Source: Alphaproteobacteria bacterium (GTDB lineage: Bacteria > Pseudomonadota > Alphaproteobacteria > Thalassobaculales > Thalassobaculaceae). Taken from it: a stretch of DNA of 43,485 nucleotides. The notes beneath the pieces are model-generated. The model did no database searches. It was given only the letters and a program-made list of their open reading frames with translations, and was not told the origin of the DNA. The stretch's first letter is position 1. Each line of letters opens with the position of its first letter. The translations under genes were made by a program, and so were the position numbers. The DNA is taken from the NCBI GenBank assembly GCA_022822665.1, contig JAJEAR010000010.1, positions 1 to 43,485 of the forward strand, written 5' to 3'. Shown in pieces: positions 40,195 through 43,485 of this stretch.

Positions 40195-40890
40195 ATGCCC
40201 GCCGAGAACGCCGTCCTCATCCGCCGCGACTTCCCGCGACCCGCCATGGAACTTGTCGATGGGTTCCGCGGTGTTCCGACCGGATTCGTCGTCGATGCGC
40301 TCGGCCGGCGCGGCGCTCTCGGCCACCTCATCCGCCCAATCCACGAGGGCGGCCCTTTTGTCGGCCCGGCGCTCACGTGCTGGACCATACCGCGCGACAA
40401 CCTGACACCGTACGTGGCGCTGTCCGTCGCGAAACCGGGCGACGTGCTGGTCGCCACCAACGGCGGCGCGACCGACGCCTCGATCCTCGGCGACCTTCTG
40501 CTCGGCATGGCACGCAACCGGGGCATCGCTGCCGCCGTGACCGATGGTCTCGTCCGCGACGTCGCCGGCATCGAGGAAGTCGGCATCCCGGTGCACGCGG
40601 CCGGCCTGTCGCCGAATTCGCCGTTCAAGAACGGTCCGGGCGAGATCGGCCTGCCGGTCGCCATCGGTGGCGTCGCAGTGGCGCCCGGCGACATCATCGT
40701 CGGCGACCGCGACGGCGTCGTCGTGGTTCCGCTGCCCCGCGCGCGCGAGGTGCTCGACACCCTCGCCGCAATCGAGAAGAAGGAGGCGGACATGGAAACG
40801 GCGGTAAAGGGCGGCCTCGACGCGCCGGTCTGGCTTGCCGGCATCCTCGACAGCGGGCGCGTGCACTACCTGGACACGCCCGGGGAATGA
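40195..40890 (+). CDS. RraA-like / HMG-aldolase family protein
   Basis: A 231-residue protein of the RraA/4-hydroxy-4-methyl-2-oxoglutarate aldolase fold. GVPTGFVVDALGRRGAL opens it, GPALTCWTIPRDNL and GDVLVATNGGATDASILGDL follow, and AAVTDGLVRDVAGIEEVG carries the Arg-Asp pair that binds substrate and metal in the aldolase subgroup; VGDRDGVVVVPLPRA closes the fold. True HMG aldolases split 4-carboxy-4-hydroxy-2-oxoadipate or hydroxy-methyl-oxoglutarate to pyruvate and an oxoacid. Keeping the RD motif suggests enzyme rather than RNase regulator. It follows the importer ATPase by 19 bases; its TGA overlaps the ATG of the dehydrogenase. Confidence 0.88.
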   Translation: MPAENAVLIRRDFPRPAMELVDGFRGVPTGFVVDALGRRGALGHLIRPIHEGGPFVGPALTCWTIPRDNLTPYVALSVAKPGDVLVATNGGATDASILGDLLLGMARNRGIAAAVTDGLVRDVAGIEEVGIPVHAAGLSPNSPFKNGPGEIGLPVAIGGVAVAPGDIIVGDRDGVVVVPLPRAREVLDTLAAIEKKEADMETAVKGGLDAPVWLAGILDSGRVHYLDTPGE

Positions 40891-41894
40891 CCGGGCCCGA
40901 CCGCGATCGGCCGCGAGTGCTGTACTGGAGCCATGCGCCCGAGGAGGTTTACGCCATGGTCCGGGCCGCCGCCGGCGAGCGCTTCGATGTGCAGACACTC
41001 GCCGAGGGCGACCAGGCCGAGCGGCGGGTCCGCATCGCCGGGGCGGACGCGGTGGTCGTCGCATCGCACCGGCTCGGCGGCGACATGATCGAGGCGGCGC
41101 GACGGCTCGCCTTCGTGCATCACCAGGGGGTCGGATACCAGGACACGATCGACCTCGACGCGCTGCGCCGAACACGGGCGCGCCTCGCCATCAACCCGGC
41201 CGGCACGACGGTCGGGGTGGCGGAGCACGCGGTGCTGCTGACACTCGCGGTCATGCGGCGCCTCTCCTTCGCGGATGCCGAACTCCGTCAGGGCCGCTGG
41301 CACGTCAACACGCTGCGCTTCGAGTCCCGCGAACTCGACGGCAAGGTGGTGGGGTATGTCGGCATGGGCCGCATCGGCCAGGCGGCAGCCGCCCGGTTCC
41401 GTGCGTTCGGCACGCGCGGCCTCTATGCCGATCCCGATGTCCGGCTGCCGGACGCCCGCGAGCGGGAGCTCGGGCTCGAGAAGGTCGACCTCGCGGTCCT
41501 GCTCGCCAACGCCGACATCGTCACCCTGCACGTGCCGTCGACCCCCCGGACGCGCCACCTGGTCGATGACACGGCGCTCGGCGCCATGAAGCCCGGCGCC
41601 GTCCTCGTCAACACCGCCCGCGGTGACCTCGTCGACGAGCGCGCCCTCGTCCGCGCTCTCGAAACCAACCACCTGGGCGGCGCCGCGCTCGACGTGTTCG
41701 AGCACGAGCCGTTCCGCCCCGACAACCCGCTCGCGCGGTTCCGCAACGTGGTGCTCACCCCTCACATCGCCGCCGGCACCCGCGACGCGTTCGAGACCAA
41801 GATGCACGCCTTGTTCGACAACCTCGCGCGGTTTTATGCCGGCGCCGATGTCGAGAACGAGATCGACTTCCGCGACACGGGACACGCGGCATGA
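40887..41894 (+). CDS. D-isomer-specific 2-hydroxyacid dehydrogenase
   Basis: A 335-residue NAD(P)-dependent dehydrogenase. VGYVGMGRIGQAAAARFRAF is the Rossmann motif, VLVNTARGDLVDERALV has the catalytic Arg, and DVFEHEPFRPDNPL and NVVLTPHIAAGTRDA carry the catalytic Glu and His. It should interconvert a 2-oxoacid and a D-2-hydroxyacid, fitting an aldolase neighbour that yields or uses a 2-oxoacid. ATG 40887 overlaps the stop of the RraA-like gene. It is followed by a nine-codon open frame (41891-41920) whose stop overlaps the GTG start of the next gene. Confidence 0.93.
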   Translation: MTGPDRDRPRVLYWSHAPEEVYAMVRAAAGERFDVQTLAEGDQAERRVRIAGADAVVVASHRLGGDMIEAARRLAFVHHQGVGYQDTIDLDALRRTRARLAINPAGTTVGVAEHAVLLTLAVMRRLSFADAELRQGRWHVNTLRFESRELDGKVVGYVGMGRIGQAAAARFRAFGTRGLYADPDVRLPDARERELGLEKVDLAVLLANADIVTLHVPSTPRTRHLVDDTALGAMKPGAVLVNTARGDLVDERALVRALETNHLGGAALDVFEHEPFRPDNPLARFRNVVLTPHIAAGTRDAFETKMHALFDNLARFYAGADVENEIDFRDTGHAA

Positions 41895-41916
41895 ACGCGA
41901 CCGCGAGCGGGACGTC

Positions 41917-42768
41917 GTGACCGCGCCCGCCGTCGAGCAGCTCGAGGTCGCCGGGACCCGGGTCGCCGTCACCCGGCGTGACGGTGCCGATCTGGTGATC
42001 CTCACCCGGCTGGCTGGACGCGGCGCCGGAATCTGGGACGGCCTCTGGTCGCGGCTCGCGAAACGCTTCACCATCGCCAACGTCGACCTGCGCCTGCCCG
42101 AAGGATCGCTGCTCGACGACCCGAGAGCCGTGTTCGATGGCTACGCCGACCTGACGGTCCAGGTGGCGCGGGAGCTGTGCCACCCGCGCTTCCACGTTTT
42201 CGGCTGGAACGGCGGCAGCCACATCGCGCTGCACGCGGCCGCCCGACACGCCGACGCACTTCTCTCCTGCACCTTGCTCGGTGCTTTCGCGACCCTTCCG
42301 GACATGCGGCGTGCCGAGGCCGGCGTCGCCTTCATGCGTGCCATGATGAACCAGCCCGACAAGGAGCTCTATGCGCTCTACTGGTTCATGTCCGGACTGA
42401 CCCCCGGCTTCGTCGAGGCGAACTTCGGCCGTGTCGCCGCGCTCGCGCGACAGCGAGCCGAGGCCGACCGCTTCGTGCACGCGGACATCGAACGCCTCAC
42501 CAAGTGGATACAGGCCCTGCGGCGGCACTGGCTGTCCGATGCCGAGCTCGACCGCATACGGACCCCGGTGACGATCCTGGCACCCGGTCATGATCTTTGG
42601 CACGCGGGCCCGACGGTCGCCATGGGACGGGCTCTCGCCGAGCGCATTCCGACGGCGACGCTCGAGGTTCTGGACGATGCCGGCTCGCTGATCGCGCTCG
42701 AGGATCCGGACCGCATTACGCAGTTGTTCCTGGCGTCGCTCCGGAACCGGCAACCGCCCGGACGGTGA
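41917..42768 (+). CDS. Alpha/beta-hydrolase-fold protein with altered catalytic residues
   Basis: About 283 residues, with TRLAGRGAGIWDGLWSRLA as the oxyanion-side loop and the usual strand pattern. The nucleophile elbow, normally G-x-S-x-G, reads GWNGGS: Asn stands where the Ser should be. The usual catalytic His near the end (GxGH) is replaced by DDAGSLIALEDP, giving Ser, though the acid loop LAPGHDLWHAG keeps an Asp. So the classical triad appears broken. It may be a binding protein, use other chemistry or be a decaying enzyme. The GTG at 41917 lies in a GTGA stop-start overlap. It ends the importer-RraA-dehydrogenase operon. Confidence 0.8.
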   Translation: MTAPAVEQLEVAGTRVAVTRRDGADLVILTRLAGRGAGIWDGLWSRLAKRFTIANVDLRLPEGSLLDDPRAVFDGYADLTVQVARELCHPRFHVFGWNGGSHIALHAAARHADALLSCTLLGAFATLPDMRRAEAGVAFMRAMMNQPDKELYALYWFMSGLTPGFVEANFGRVAALARQRAEADRFVHADIERLTKWIQALRRHWLSDAELDRIRTPVTILAPGHDLWHAGPTVAMGRALAERIPTATLEVLDDAGSLIALEDPDRITQLFLASLRNRQPPGR

Positions 42769-42939
42769 AGGCGGTTCTCGACCAGGAAGAACGTCGGTTG
42801 ACTCCCGGTTCTGCCCGTTTGCCGTGTCGCGGCAGCTTCGGACCAGGACGGCCTTGTGGTCCATGTCCTGTGCGAGTGCGGGCGGATCACGGGACGGCAG
42901 CCCGCTCACTGCACCGCCCTGCGTCGGTGCGGACAGCGG

Positions 42940-43185
42940 GGTTGTTCAAGGCCGCACTCCCCAGGTTGGCACTCCTTCATAACGGTGTCGACCGCGCGGT
43001 CATCGCATTGTAGCCCGGTCATGAATCCGTCGAGACCACGTACATCCATCTGCACGCCGACCTGAAACTGAAAGAGCAGGCCATGGCTCGCACCTCACAC
43101 TTGCACATGCCGCCCGCACGATAACGATACCGGCCCGACGATGATGTGCTGGCCTTCCAGAACAGCCTGCAATTACTCCGGAATC
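42940..43185 (+). pseudogene. Tyrosine recombinase C-terminal remnant with internal stop
   Basis: One frame reads LALLHNGVDRAVIAL, a TAG, then PGHESVETTYIHLHADLKLK, EQAMART and, after a stop, RYRPDDDVLAF. This is the end of an integrase of the LLHxGVDxxVIALWLGHESVETTQIYLHAD type. The TAG (43012-43014) replaces the Trp of WLGHES. The position of the nucleophilic Tyr (QIYLH) holds His (YIHLH). The His-Arg segment upstream is lost as well. It is dead on three counts and marks a former mobile element at the right edge. Confidence 0.75.
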
Positions 43186-43485
43186 GAGCACCCCTGAAGC
43201 CCGTTCCCCGCCATGCTCCGGCGTCGATTCCGGAACAAAGCGAACTCGGCAATAGTCAGTATTGAGGCGGGACAGGTCGGTCGCAGGCGAACGGTCAAAA
43301 TCCGCCGACAAGGACACGAAGGACCAGCCGTGCCCAGCAGTTGTATTTCGCCCATTCCTGCATGAAGACCGGGTACGGGCTGGGGTCTTGCCCGCTGCCG
43401 TAACATACTGAACAAGAACGGATTTTCGCGCCTCGGCAAGACGCGCCGCCATCCCAACGAATGAACATAAAACGCGGCTTTGGCC
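43186..43485. other. Right edge, no recognisable gene
   Basis: Short frames on both strands, none recognisable. Probably more decayed mobile-element DNA. I see no long repeat. Confidence 0.35.

Overview
This is GC-rich bacterial DNA with dense, strongly GC3-biased genes. The best taxonomic clue is the Fur protein at 32968-33405, which lacks the CxxC zinc pairs of gammaproteobacterial Fur and resembles alphaproteobacterial Fur/Mur. The rest (LLM oxidoreductase, CoA-transferase, TauD-type enzymes, sugar ABC importer) fits a metabolically versatile, Rhodospirillales-like alphaproteobacterium. That is an inference; no rRNA is present.

Layout. (1) 1-7.45 kb is an eroded accessory island. It holds an HU-like pseudogene, an antitoxin with a gutted toxin, a single-chain nucleotidyltransferase/HEPN-like protein, an intact HigBA pair, an orphan AbiEi-type antitoxin with palindromic upstream sites, an intact VapBC pair, and two integrase fragments in opposite orientation. 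(2) 7.8-12.4 kb is a sugar module: GlgC, a sucrose-phosphate-synthase-like GT4 enzyme, a uridine-kinase-like P-loop kinase and a DUF4922/HIT-like phosphorylase-type protein. (3) 12.5-13.6 kb has a small metallopeptidase and cobO. (4) 13.9-15.0 kb is a second scar: three overlapping small genes, including two antitoxin-like ones, next to toxin remnants and a deleted copy of the nucleotidyltransferase/HEPN gene. (5) 15.0-22.0 kb is catabolic: epimerase, TauD-type dioxygenase, small membrane protein, CoA-transferase, HMG-CoA-lyase-type enzyme, HIT protein, 3-hydroxyisobutyrate-dehydrogenase-type enzyme, LLM flavin oxidoreductase. (6) 22.2-33.0 kb is a corrin-ring cluster: cbiX, cobH, cobL, cobI, a cbiG-cobJ fusion, cobM, cobK, cbiD, an unrecognised 152-residue gene, cobA and cobB. 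The gene set (cbiX, cbiD, cbiG; no cobG, cobF, cobN, cobS or cobT) indicates the early-cobalt-insertion route. (7) 33.0-34.0 kb has fur and tRNA-Thr(CGT). (8) 34.1-42.8 kb is one catabolic locus: a GntR/FCD repressor and a damaged TauD-like gene, divergent from a sugar-type ABC importer (binding protein, two permeases, ATPase) followed by RraA-like, 2-hydroxyacid dehydrogenase and alpha/beta-hydrolase-like genes. Two GntR-type palindromes lie between the two arms. (9) 42.9-43.5 kb holds a dead tyrosine-recombinase tail.

How it fits together. Cobalamin genes are coupled by 4-base stop/start overlaps and probably make cobyrinate a,c-diamide and its adenosylated form; later steps (cobQ/cbiP, cobD, cobU, cobS) must be elsewhere. 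The two accessory scars share a paralogous gene and a repeated pattern: antitoxin-like genes survive while neighbouring toxin genes are truncated.
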